Below are positions 11,954 through 25,795 of a stretch of 64,000 nucleotides of DNA, in pieces. Origin of the DNA: Panopea generosa (lineage: Eukaryota > Mollusca > Bivalvia > Adapedonta > Hiatellidae). The position numbers were made by a program, and so were the translations under genes. Within the stretch, counting starts at the first letter, position 1; the number at the start of each line of letters is the position of its first letter. The stretch covers positions 28,714,745 through 28,778,744 of the forward strand of contig CM055898.1 in the NCBI GenBank assembly GCA_029582155.1, in the 5' to 3' direction. Below the pieces are notes generated by a model, which saw only the letters and a list, made by a program, of their open reading frames with translations, made no database searches and had not been told where the DNA came from.

Positions 11954-12326
11954 AACTAAAAGTATACTCAAACTATGATATACTCAACAAATATGTTAAG
12001 AACAATGTATTCTTTCTCCCAAATTAAGTGTTTAAATATATTTGTGTGTATGTATATTTTAATGATGAGGGGTAAAAAAAGAAGAAAAGGAAATGTTCCT
12101 TTTTTATACCCTTAAATTACAGAAATTACAGGTTCGATGCAAAAAAGGTTTATCAAAAATGTTGAAACGTTTTGGTTCACTTCAGTTTTACGTATATAAT
12201 AACATATGCGATGAGACATGGAAATTACACAGAGCTATGGCCTTGGTTGCGTTGAGTATAAAGAAATGTTATATAAAATACCGCAAGTATTCTTCAAGTA
12301 TGTCTACGCACTCAAAAGCATTAAAA

Positions 12327-14506
<2,180 letters not shown>

Positions 14507-14509
14507 TTG

Positions 14510-14540
<31 letters not shown>

Positions 14541-14551
14541 ACTTACTTACT
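14507..14551. repeat. (CCTG)n / (ACTT)n microsatellite
   Basis: About eight CCTG units followed by three TTAC/ACTT units. Confidence 0.95.
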
Positions 14552-14559
14552 GATGTATT

Positions 14560-14785
14560 TATTTATTATTATTATTTTTATTATTTTATTATTTTTATTA
14601 TTATTGTATGTAAAATCTTGTTTTATAAATCTTATTTCATTGTTAGTAGAATAACAATAAAGTATTATTATTATTATTTTTTTTTTTTTATTATTATTAT
14701 TATTTTATTATTATCATTACTGTAATACAATGGAAACTCTTATTTTATAAATCTTATTGCATTGTTAGTAGAATAACAATAAATT
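14560..14785. repeat. TTA-rich tract containing a 48-bp direct duplication
   Basis: A sequence containing TTTTATAAATCTTATT and GTTAGTAGAATAACAATAAA occurs at about 14614-14662 and again at about 14736-14783 with only a few differences. The copies are separated by (TTA)n and poly-T sequence. The copies are too short for ordinary LTRs; a local tandem duplication followed by microsatellite growth fits. Confidence 0.85.
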
Positions 14786-14799
14786 ATGTTCTACTATGA

Positions 14800-16402
14800 A
14801 TAATCCATACATTACGTATTCTTGCGTAAATGCATTTGTTATAATAGTTCATGTTTGTACATGCATGCATATACACGTGTGCATGTTCTGTATGTGAGGG
14901 GAAAAACATCACTAAATCTTAACAGCAATCACTTATAATGTTTTAATCAATTTCAGGTAAACCATAGAAACGACGTCAGGACAAAAACAGAAGACGGAGA
15001 GATACGGAGAAAAATGAGTATTATTTTCGGTGCATACATATTTGTGTTGTTTTATGTTACAAGACATCAATTTTCCACTTGTCTTGTCTGACAATAGCTG
15101 ACAGTGTGAATTGCGGATAAGGAGTAAAAAACTGTCAATAGTACATACATAGTCATTGGTAATGGCTCGGAGATGACACGATATAAAGGTTTGGACAATT
15201 TATATGCGAGATAATATATATACGTAATATTACGTGAAAAGATTATCTGAGATTTGCTACAGTTAAACACATTGGAAAATAAATACGGATTTATGTGACA
15301 TCTAACTTAAATGATAACGTGGACATGTAAAACTAAAAATCTGTTTCTTCATGACTTGATTAACAATAGAAACTATAGGACAGACCAATGTTGAATGTTA
15401 TAATGCATACAAGGTGTGTCTGATTACGAAGAACAAATACAGTTAAACAAACACGGGTTCAAAACGTTACGTGTAGACGGTATTAGAAACATTGAGTTTT
15501 GACGAGTGGATTAATGGATTTTAAATCGCATAAACCTATTTTATTCAGAACTGAAGTAGGTAGGTTGTGTTACTCGGGGATCGAATATAGTTCAGTCAAA
15601 GTACACATTGTTGTAACGCACGTCTGCAGTGGGTTACCTTCTCTCGCGGATGAGAAGTGAAGCCAATAAAAAAGTTAATGCTTTCATCTTTTTGTACCAT
15701 AACCGAGGTAAGAGGCGGTTGAATGTCGTTACAAGTGGTCTGCGTATAATAACTTCTGTAATATAGCGGCTGTCATAATAAAATAGGATATACTCAAGTG
15801 CCGGAGAAGGAGTGAAGAACCTTGATGAACGTCAGAGAACACAACTCAACATAGAGACCGACGTTTTAATCAATTTAAAAAAAGGAAAATCTATTCGTTA
15901 TTTGGAACTATTTATTTTGTGGCGCTTTTATGTGCGGATATCAGTATTCATGAAGTTTTTGGTATCTATTCACGTGTGAAATTCAATATAAAAAAGGTGA
16001 CAACGCCACAGAAAGAAATACGGACGAGAAAGAAATTATTGAATCGATCCCGGACAATTGAGTGAGACTGTTGGGAAAGGAAGTATTTGATTAGAGATTC
16101 ACGATCAATTTAGAATAGTGGTGCTAATTGTTCGTCTCATTGTTGAGATAGGATATGAGGTGAACAGACGTCTCAGATAGAAGACTGAAAAGGAAACGGA
16201 CAGCGTATATATATAGAAGTTATACTTTTGAAAATATAGAATACGAAACTCTAAAAGTGATGTTTATCTTAATGTGATACAAATATATGGAACTTGATAT
16301 ACTGTTAATGTTACGTTTGTGTTAGATGGTCGCTGTTTATTTTATCCTTATGGAGTATGTGCTAATTTATATTAATTTAGATTGAACGAATAGATAACGA
16401 CA
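14800..16402 (+). promoter_or_regulatory. Region upstream of the Four-jointed gene (presumed 5' UTR and promoter)
   Basis: No ORF or repeat family is recognised in these 1.6 kb. By position it should hold the promoter and 5' UTR of the gene that starts at 16403. I could not identify a core promoter with confidence, and several upstream ATGs exist, so the transcription start is unknown. Confidence 0.35.
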
Positions 16403-18148
16403 ATGGAGATGAGATATAAATATTTATTCATGCTCTGTTTGCTGGTAGGATTTCAGGTCCAGGTTCCCGTCACTATGTTCCCTGCTTATTCAGAAATGGA
16501 CGAAACCGCAAAGCTTCTAGCGGCGGGTGTAATTGACCGTGATCCTCTCGACGGAGTAGCCAGAAATCAAATTAGCGATCTCGCCCGTGGGCATGTCAGA
16601 GAAACGAACTTGAGATCGAGAAATGGACTTATAACCAGTGATTTTAATAAGCAGGTCGCGGGAGAACTGGCAAAAAATATGAAACAGAAAAACGCACATG
16701 TTGATGAATATTTAATCCAGGGATCCCACACGGATGAACACGAAAAATACGACACTGTAATCGACTCTCATACAGGCGAACAGTTGGAACATTTGAACCT
16801 GAATGGCGAGATAAATCAAGTGAATCGAGTAGACCTCCATGATTTCAATAATCGAAAGAGTTTAAAGGGATTAGACCCGGCGTTAGGTGCAAATCACATT
16901 AAATCTTTTAAATCTGTTATAAGTCGGCTCCCGAAGGATTTAAGGCTCGACAACAAGCTAGAACAGATACACGAGCGCCTGATAAACATATCCAACAACC
17001 TGTCCGGCAAGAAAAATAGCATTAGGCGAGATAGAGACCGACCAATTAGTAATACTGGACAAACTTCGAAAGAAGATAATATTGCAAAGATAGTAGATAC
17101 AGTTGATATTTTGGATCCAGATAATCCGTATGAACGTAAACATACACATAATGGCACAGAAAGTAAACACACTGGAGGTTCAGTTAAACATTCTAACAGA
17201 AATGTTAATGATATTGTGTGGTCAGCTGACATAGAAAATGCTTGCCCTGGTGGCTATACAGATGCTGACCAGAGTAAATGGAAACAGAAAGTAGAATCGA
17301 AACGTATTGTAAATATAGAAGCAGGCTGTGGAAGCATGCAGAACAGACTTATCACGTTCAATGATTCGTCTAAAGCGTGTGTAAGGTATCGTATGAATGA
17401 CGATTTAATGCAGGGCGATATATATTCCTTCTATTTGGGAACACTTCTGGGTATGCATTACACTCCACCTACAACAATGTATAAGGTCAGTGAATCAAAA
17501 CAATGGAGTCTTGTCCGCGAACACATTATAACATCTAAATGGTCGGAGCACAAACCGTTAATTATAACCAAATGGGCTGAAGACCTCAAGCCCGTTTACA
17601 TGCCACCAGAATTAAAGGACAATAAAAGAAAGTTACACCCAGAAAATTACCGGTTTCAGCGACGACCTGTGGACGAACTTTGTGAATTAGTCCAGTGGAC
17701 AGATTTAATAGTATTTGATTATATATCGGCCAATTTAGACAGGGTGGTTAATAACATGTTTAATTTAAAATGGAACCATAAAATGCTGGAGAAGCCCATT
17801 CACAATCTAGAAAAATCCAAATCCTCCGGACGTTTTGTGTTTTTGGATAACGAGTCCGGGTTATTTCATGGCTACCGCCTTTTAGACTCGTACTCCACAT
17901 ATCACGAGTCGCTGCTTGAGTCGGTTTGCACTTTTAGAAAATCAACTGTCGACGCCGTGGAGATGTTATACAAGGGTGGACAGACTGGTCAACTGCTTCA
18001 GAGTGTATATGAAGATAATGAGCAATTACATGGATTTCTGCCTAGAATGTCGAAAAAGACTATGCAGACGCTGCAAAACAGAGTCGGTGATGTGTACAAA
18101 CATATGCGTTTGTGTAGAAATCAGTTTTCAGAAAGGGTTACACATTGA
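16403..18148 (+). CDS. FJX1: Four-jointed box kinase (FJX1 / Four-jointed orthologue), single exon
   Basis: An intact 581-residue ORF. Family knowledge: Four-jointed is a Golgi-resident type II membrane kinase that phosphorylates Ser/Thr in extracellular cadherin repeats of Fat and Dachsous, tuning their binding in planar cell polarity and Hippo signalling. Seen here: a hydrophobic N-terminal segment (about residues 7-24, signal anchor), a low-complexity polar stem to about 265, then the conserved domain at about 270-575. The family pattern includes GCGSMQNRLITF (309-320), ACVRYR, ELVQWTDLIVFDY (428-440), ISANLDRVVNN, FLDNESGLFHGYR (480-492) and LLESVCTFR. The DNE triplet (482-484), required for Drosophila Fj kinase activity, is present. 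Cysteines at 281, 309, 326, 427, 509 and 571 and sequons at N195, N199, N250 and N320 fit a secretory-pathway protein. The ATG has A at -3 and G at +4. Length matches Drosophila Fj more than the shorter human FJX1. The gene is intronless, like fly and human orthologues. Confidence 0.96.
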   Translation: MEMRYKYLFMLCLLVGFQVQVPVTMFPAYSEMDETAKLLAAGVIDRDPLDGVARNQISDLARGHVRETNLRSRNGLITSDFNKQVAGELAKNMKQKNAHVDEYLIQGSHTDEHEKYDTVIDSHTGEQLEHLNLNGEINQVNRVDLHDFNNRKSLKGLDPALGANHIKSFKSVISRLPKDLRLDNKLEQIHERLINISNNLSGKKNSIRRDRDRPISNTGQTSKEDNIAKIVDTVDILDPDNPYERKHTHNGTESKHTGGSVKHSNRNVNDIVWSADIENACPGGYTDADQSKWKQKVESKRIVNIEAGCGSMQNRLITFNDSSKACVRYRMNDDLMQGDIYSFYLGTLLGMHYTPPTTMYKVSESKQWSLVREHIITSKWSEHKPLIITKWAEDLKPVYMPPELKDNKRKLHPENYRFQRRPVDELCELVQWTDLIVFDYISANLDRVVNNMFNLKWNHKMLEKPIHNLEKSKSSGRFVFLDNESGLFHGYRLLDSYSTYHESLLESVCTFRKSTVDAVEMLYKGGQTGQLLQSVYEDNEQLHGFLPRMSKKTMQTLQNRVGDVYKHMRLCRNQFSERVTH

Positions 18149-19428
18149 AACTGCATATCACGAGAAAATACATAATTCATAGAATCATGCCATTGCATTC
18201 AAATAGATCACGTGACATTCACGTTTGTTCACGCGAGAATACCATACTCGTGTTCGTCACATTTGTTGCATGATTATTGATGACAAAAAATTCAGCATCA
18301 TTATCTGTCAGAAATTGACCATAAAAGAAAACATCTATAATGCCGTCAGTGATTCAACATCAAAGACGGAAAAATCAAATCAAGGAGAATGAGGTGTGCA
18401 TTGTGGCGTAAACGATCTTCCGTAGAGAAATCGCATCTTGTCCTCCTGGTTACATGATAGATGTCGTTGATCAATAGTGCGGGAAAATGATCGTCGAAAT
18501 TCAAAGGTTCGTGCCGCCCATTTGTAATTAAGTGCCGCTTTAATGTTCGCGTCATCTATCAAAAAAATAAAATTCAGTTTTAAATTAATATATTTTTGTT
18601 CGTATGTTGAATGTGCTTTCCCCCCAAAAAATACATTACGTTTTCTTAACTGTTATTTTGATACAAGATACAAATGGGTATTTTTTTTAATAAAAAAATG
18701 TATATATAAATATTTCCTGTACTACAGATAATCAATGACGCGTGCTTTTTTTAAATAAAGTAGTGGAAAATAAAAATGATCACTTTTTTGCTGATAAAAA
18801 TTATTAATAGCCCAATGTTATTGAAAATAGATTGCACGTTAACTAAAATATCCACAAATGGAGAGTACCCTTGTAAAAACGAGCGTCTCGTGTTATCATA
18901 CAGAATCTATCAAGATGATCTTGTTGACGATACGCTGACTATTTGTTGTGATAATCATTTTTTTTGTCAAAATAAAATTTATTTTGATTATCGCTTTCTT
19001 TGAGAGCGATCATTACCGGGGATATTTAAAATGAGGTTTTCACAAAAAAAATCTGTAATTGATGTTTTAGTTGCTATTGTTGACATCTGTGTGTGCACTC
19101 TAATGTCAAAATGTATAAAAAACAGATCAGCGCCGTTAACGACAGGTATTGCCCGGATGCCCCCCTGTCGCGAGATTTATTGAAAAATGTTAATGACCTG
19201 ACGTGTATAAGAAGAACACAGTTTTTCTTCTTTATATATTTTTATAAATAATGACAAGTATGATAAATTACTTACGATGGGTTTAATACAATTTTTGACA
19301 TTTTACTTTATCAAAATGGCTTTTTATCATTTTTATTTGTCTCTATTAATTCTTAAATGCATCTGTTATATGCATGTACACTATCGGCGTTAAAGTTACC
19401 TGAAAGAGACCGCAACAGGCTACATGTA
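18149..19428 (+). other. 3' flank of FJX1, with candidate polyadenylation signals
   Basis: Non-coding downstream sequence. AATAAA hexamers occur at 18566-18571 and 18754-18759, and are the nearest clear candidates for FJX1 mRNA 3' processing. Short open frames here have no recognisable features. Confidence 0.5.
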
Positions 19429-19603
19429 CAGCCAAACCTGTCTTAAGCAGCCAGTCAAGGGAAGAAGCAAAAGTGAACATTTAAGATATGTTGTTGGTTA
19501 ATACAGGTTAATTTGCTCTGAAAGTTCAGAAATGGGAAATAGAAAATGTGACTGCTTAAGACAGGTGGCTCAACAGAGGTGACCGCTTACACAGGTTTAG
19601 CTG
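19429..19603 (+). mobile_element. TA-flanked MITE (Tc1/mariner-like), copy 1, 175 bp
   Basis: The left end CAGCCAAACCTGTCTTAAGC and the right end (reversed: CAGCTAAACCTGTGTAAGC) form a terminal inverted repeat of about 19 bp. TA flanks both sides (19427-19428 and 19604-19605). The interior has a second, inner copy of the motif (CTGCTTAAGACAGGT). The same element lies inverted at 50779-50956. No coding capacity. A TA target site and CAG termini suggest mobilisation by a Tc1/mariner-type transposase; that is inference. Confidence 0.78.
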
Positions 19604-19605
19604 TA

Positions 19606-22600
19606 TATTGTTACTGTGATATTTTATAAATATAATATGCTTTCTTATAATTCTTTTTAGGGCGATAAATTATATATATAGTTATAAAAATTGTGTACAT
19701 GTATAAATGTTATAATGAGAGGTTGATGAATTATATAACAATACACGAGGACCAAACGAAACTGATTCCGAATGGAGGCCTGGTCACGTTAATAAACTTA
19801 AATAAATTAATGTGTTTTATGTTATTTCTTAACAAAGTTTGTAAACGTTAATCACAGATTAGCAATCGCAAGTTGGATTTTATCGTTATCATTTTGAGAT
19901 AAAGATGTCATATGTAGAGAATACTCAGTTAGTAACTCTCCCTACAAAATGTATTAGCTAGGCAGAGCAAACACAACTATTTATGCACTTAGTAGAGAAA
20001 TACGCTAAATATCCAGTTTAATAAACTAGTGCTTAGGTTCCAATTGCAATATCTGGGACACTAGTTTTAGGGAAGAAATCCAAGTAAAAATACAATATCT
20101 TTGACCAATGTTTAAAGGTGTGTGTGTGTGAGGGGGCAATCTGATCACCTCGGCCTTTATGCTACGCAATAGACCTCTGACATAATAAGGCGCCATTTTG
20201 GAAATACTTTCAGTCACATGATAAAATAAAATGGCGGCCCCCTTATGCCACCTGTTTATATACATGTACGTTGAAAATATAAACGTTTGTTAATCAAGAC
20301 TGATATTTTAAATTTCCCTATAAATATGACCCATGTCGAGTGTATAAATAAAAAAATCGATATAACAACGCCATATATAATCAACTTAATGACGGATACA
20401 TTATTTGTTACTTTCACGCGAATGAACACAGACTTGTAACACAGGCGATTCGCGTTGGTGTATTCTAGAGCTATACACGAGGTGTATTCTACGGAGGATA
20501 CGGAAATACCCGATGTTTCACGATTGTGTGAGGGGGTTGGAGGTGGGAATCCAAGTAATCCGAATGAAAACTTTATTAAGATTTGTACATGTTTACTTGG
20601 TCGCCCCGTTATGTCAGATAATACGTAGTGATAGGTTAATATTTTTTTTATTTCAGCTGGAACCACATTCAAATGATACATGCACTCTTCCATACGGCCT
20701 TGTGGGAAGGATTCACACTGTCATACGCACTGTCACTGTCACTATCACATAGGGGAGGACGCACGCTGCCATACGACTTCAGGATAGCTCACGTCGCCAT
20801 GTGGTGAGGACACACATTACCACGAAGGGATGCTCCACGATGTCATATGTCACGTGACAAGGACAAACATTCAGAGGAGCAACACAAACACTGAGATATG
20901 GGAACTGCGCGCATTTTAACGTGGATACACCCAAAGTATACCACTGAATACTATCATAACCATTATTTGATGGAACGTTTGTCAGCCTGCATAAAAATCT
21001 CACACAAGCAACAACTCAAACTATGACTAGCAACCGTATGATAGCGGTGCGGCGGATGTTCTGTGATACTAAGTGCTATTCGAAGTTTGAAGGATTAAAT
21101 GCTAAACTAACGTATATTCTTCATGATTAATATACACAATACATCAGTTGTCTGTTATAGCCGTGTTATTGGAACATCCAAAAAAACGAGTTTCCTTTTC
21201 AAATTGAATATTCATGAAGCTGTTGATTAGTTTGTCACTTTACCGAACACTCTAAAGTTCAAAAAGATTGTTACCAGTTTAAAGAATTCCCAACGATAGC
21301 AAATTAGAATTTTTTCTCTCGAATAATAACTCTTTAATTCGAGCTTTAAGTGTAAAGCTCTGTAAACCCAAATCATTACGTGATGCTGAAGACATGGTAT
21401 ACCATATGAACACGTTAAATAACCATGTGAGCGTTATTTGTATTTGATAAAATATTTGTTTAACGAGAGAACTCATTTAAACACGTTAATCTTCCATAGG
21501 CATTCAATTAAAGAAATCAACCTTCAGCGAGGGCCTCATGGAAGATTGACGCGTGTATACTTTACGAGTTATATGAGTGTTTCTGCCACGTCGCCTCATT
21601 CAACACTCAATGCAGTTCATAAATACTTGAGGTGTATTGAAACCGACCTCTTGTATATCACGTGACAATCGTATACAATGTACAACCGAACAATATACAT
21701 TATAACATATGTAATATACCAACCTTAGTTTTTAAACTGCTAATTAATTTAATGTGATTGATAGAGTCGTCCCAGTGGAAAAATGTTTTTTTAATTTTTT
21801 TTATAGACATGGCTACAATTTAGAAAACGAGAAAATCAATCATCATTTACAACAGTTTACGATGGCTTAATGACGAACGAACAAACAGAAAGCATGTTTA
21901 ACGCCCACATTTAGGGTCACTGCGTTCAGAATTTTTACATGAATGAACTGAAAATAAAATAAAAAACATTCAACGCAAATGTGGTTTTCATATTTCAATA
22001 ACGGATGCCTTTAATGACACGTACTTACACGCTTTTGTAACTCCCGTATTTTAAGGGTATTAAACGTAATATTACGCACGAGGAATGACAGAAAATAGGT
22101 TGATAGTAATGGCAGAAAATAGGTTGCCAGTAATGCCAGTAACATTACCTACGAATAATAGTTCAATGGCAAGTTGAAGTTAAACGTTATTTACGAGACT
22201 TCCCAGCCACCAGTATTGAATAGTTGTATACCTTTATATACGAAAAACGAAACTCAAACTTTCTAAGTGACGATTTTACGCGTATATCAATAATTTGTAT
22301 GTAAAGTAAAACAAAAAAAAGTTCCACAATATTACAGGCATGTGTAAACTCTCAGCAACTATATGACAATAGTAAAGAGGAGTTATATATAGTAGCTCCT
22401 AGCTACAATACATACCATGCACACAATGTCAAGACCTCTGCCAAACCAATAAATTTGGTGTCGATCATAACTTATATACTATGGAATTACATGAAACATA
22501 TCTGGACAGGGTGGACACAGTTACATACATAAACTAATAGCTTTATATGAGTAGGGCCCAGTTAAGGATTCATGACTACTCACATGCTATATAAAGGACA

Positions 22601-23361
22601 GATTTATAAACCCGTTGGATCATATAGATACAGTGAATTCATATATATTTAATATAGAAATATATTAGACTAGTAGATCCTTAATTGCGAAGACATTCTC
22701 TGTTCACTTTTGGCTGTCTGACCATCTAAAGAACATGGCCAACATAGGAGTTAATTAAGTTTGTGCTGTATAATTCAACCTCCTATTCTATATCTTATAT
22801 ATCGGATTAGTCGATTTTCCTGCATGGAATGACCATATTTGAAATAACCGTGTTAATGAGTCACTAGAAAGATTCATTATAATGAATTAATTTCAAATAT
22901 ACCATTTGGAGTGTGTGTTATTGAATAGAAGCGTAACGTTTCATCCCTATTAGCGTCAACCTTTACGCAAAATTTGACCTTTACCATTCAAATTTATAAT
23001 TTCAAATCCGAGTCAAAGATATAAGATTGACGAGATATTTTCGTTATACAATGGTATTGCTAAAAACTGGTGTTAATTTATGAAAGGGTGTAACTGGATC
23101 GGTTACCATTTATCACTATCATATTTTATTATGTGCCAAAATTGTGCAATAAAAGTTTTTGTTGAAGGATTTTACGGATTTTCTTATTTCCCCCCATTGT
23201 GGTGTTATCCGCTGTAAGGAAAACGTCTTATCTTAGTTTTATAAACGTCGGTATGGAATGTGTCGTGATTTATTCATTGCAGCTAGTTAATTTAAAAAAA
23301 AACACGATTGAATTTAAAGTTATACGCACAGTAAAACGTATGTTTAATATAGTTTGTTTTG
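19606..23361. other. Long non-coding stretch, nothing confidently recognised
   Basis: About 3.7 kb without a gene. Open frames of up to 145 codons on the minus strand at 20256-20693 have no domain, signal or coding-like composition. A segment at about 20180-20240 contains GGCGCCATTTTGG and AAAATGGCGGCC, reminiscent of dispersed repeats or YY1-type sites, but its nature is undetermined. Confidence 0.5.
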
Positions 23362-23648
23362 GACATTAAGCGTCATTTTTATGCCATCGAGGGCTAACAG
23401 ACGATCAATTAACATAACCACTCTTTCCTGGGATCATGGAAGGTAAACAAGTCCAGTACTCAGTCACACCCCATCTCCGCAAGTAACTGATAACTTTTTC
23501 ACTTTTAAATCAGCGATTACAGACTTATGGCAATGAGACGCAATGTCGTATATCAATAATCACGGAGACAGTGGTCGAGTAGGGATTCGAACTCAAGACT
23601 CCTGGATTGATAGTCAGACGCGTTACCGACTGAACTAACTGGACCCGG
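23362..23648 (-). mobile_element. tRNA-derived SINE, family A, copy 1 (full length, about 287 bp)
   Basis: On the minus strand the head begins CCGGGTCCAGTTAGTTCAGTC, which holds a good A-box (TTAGTTCAGTCGG), then a good B-box (GAGTTCGAATCC) about 40 bp on. A tRNA-unrelated body and tail follow (TCCGTGATTATTGATA, GACATTGCGTCTCATTGCC, GTTATCAGTTACTTGCGG, GTCTGTTAGCCCTCGATGGC). The body and tail recur at 38702-38915 and in two separated pieces at 43330-45040, which defines the family. RNA polymerase III transcription from A/B boxes and mobilisation by a partner LINE are expected for this class. It is not a functional tRNA gene because the 3' acceptor strand does not match. Confidence 0.82.
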
Positions 23649-23789
23649 CTGTATACACTATCTGTATGTTACTTATATACTTTAGTTATGTGTTCTTTTC
23701 GTACGTGGATACCACAAACATTAACGTGACAGTATAGTTACTTCTATTAAGTTTTATTATTTACTCCTGCGCTTTGGATGAGAATTCAG

Positions 23790-25795
23790 AATAAAGCATG
23801 ATTAAACAAAGAACATTAAATACTGGTATCGAACGGATATAATAAAATACAAAAAGAACAGAGCAAAATTACGTACAAAAGAAAACGAAATATAATAAAA
23901 TACAGAACGGAAAACAGTAATAGAGAACACAGTGTCATCGTACAGAACACAAAATAGTGCTATAGACATAATTGTAATGACACAGAACATAAAATAATGC
24001 TACAGAGCAGAATGTAATGATTCAGAACACAAAATAATACAGAGCAGAATGTAATGATACAGAACATAAAATAATGCTATAGTGCATAATGTAATAACAC
24101 AGAACATAAAATAATACTACATAGCAAATTGTAATGATACAGAACACAAAATAATGCTATAGAACTGAATGTAATGATACAGAACATAAAATAATGCTCT
24201 AGAGCAGAATATAATGATACAGAACATGAAATAATGCTACAGAGCAGAATGGAACGACACAGAACATAAAATAATGATACAGAGCAGAATGTAATGATAC
24301 AGAACATGAAATAATGCTATAAAGCAGAAGGTAATGATATGGAACATAAAATAATGCTACAGAGCCAATTGTAATGATACAGTCAGAACATAAAATAATG
24401 CTATAGTGCAGAATGTAATGATACAAAACATAAAATACTGCTAGAGAGCAGAATGCTATCATACAGAACATAAAATAATGGTTAAACAATAAAAGGTTAT
24501 AAAACAGAACAGAAAATATTGCTATATAATAAAATGTAATAATACAGACCAGAAAATAATGCTACTGAATAAAATGTAATTAAACAATACAGAAGATAAT
24601 GCTGTATAAAAAAAATATAATAAGACAGAACAGAAAATATTGCTTTATAATAAAATGTGATAAAACAGAATAGAAAATATTGCTATATAATAAAATGTAG
24701 TAAAACAGAACATAAAATAATTCTATAGAGCAGAATGTAATGATAAAGAACATAAAATAATTCTACAGAGCAAATTGTAATGATACAGAACATAAAAAAA
24801 AGGTAAACAATAAAATGTTATATAACAGAAAAGAAAATATTGCTATATAATAAAGCAGTAGATAATGCTGTATAATAAGATATAATAATTCAGAACAGAA
24901 AATATTGCTATATAAAAAATATGATATAACAGAACAGAAAATAATACTACAGAACAAATGTAATACTACAGAACAGAAAATATTGCTATATAATAAAATG
25001 TAATACTACAGAATAGAAAATATTGCTATAAAATAAAATGTAATAAAACAGAACAGAAAATAATGCTATAAAAGTAATAAAATGTAATATAACAGAACAG
25101 TAGATAATACTGTATAATAAAATATAATAATACAGAACAGAAAATATTGTTATATAATAAAATATGTTAAAACAGAACAGAAAATATTGCTATAACAGTA
25201 ATAAAATGTAACATTACAGAACAGAAAATAATACTACAGAACAAAATGTAATAAAACAGAACAGAAAAATAATGCTATAACAGTAATAAAATGTAATATA
25301 ACAGAACAGAAAATAATACTACAGAACAAAATGTAATAATACAGAACAGAAAATAATGCTACAGAATAAAATGTTATAATACAGAATAGAAAATATTGCT
25401 ATATAATAAAATGTAATACAACAGAACAGAAAATAATGCTATAACAGTAATAAAATGTAATATAACAGAACACAAAATAATACTGCAGAACAAAATGTAA
25501 AAAAAAACGGAACAGAAAATATTGCTATATAATAAAATGTAATAATACAGAACAGAAAATAATGCTAAAGAATACAATGCAATAAAACAGAACAGAAGAA
25601 TATGCTATAGAATAAAATGTAATAAAATAGAACTGAAGATAATGCTACATAATAACATATAATAATACAGAACAGAAAATAATGGTATGCAATTAAATGT
25701 AATAAAACAGAACAGAAAATATTGCTATATAATAAAATGTAATAATACAGAACAGAAAATGATGCTATAGAATAAAATGTAACGAAACAGAACAG
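23790..25795. repeat. 40-bp tandem array, block A (about 50 units)
   Basis: Tandem units of about 40 bp in the form ACAGAACAGAAAATAATGCT followed by ATA(G/T)A(A/G)(C/T)AAAATGTAAT and variants. Units near 23.9-24.5 kb carry AGAGCAGAATGTAATGAT, whereas those after 24.5 kb carry TATATAATAAAATGTAAT, so subfamilies are segregated along the array. Some units are longer because of an inserted AACAGTAAT. Minus-strand frames across it (Phe/Ser/Val/Leu/Tyr-rich) are products of the repeat. Confidence 0.93.

Noticed and set aside
14614-14783. 48-bp direct repeats flanking a TTA tract as a tiny LTR-type element
   Set aside because: Far too short for LTRs, and the spacer is pure microsatellite; a local tandem duplication explains it.
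20256-20693. 145-codon minus-strand open frame
   Set aside because: No recognisable domain, no start context or splice signals, and uneven composition. Likely chance or repeat-derived.
23790-25580. Several minus-strand frames with a repeated FCSVxLFYVLYHY-like pattern, resembling membrane proteins
   Set aside because: They follow the 40-bp repeat exactly and break whenever a unit has an indel.
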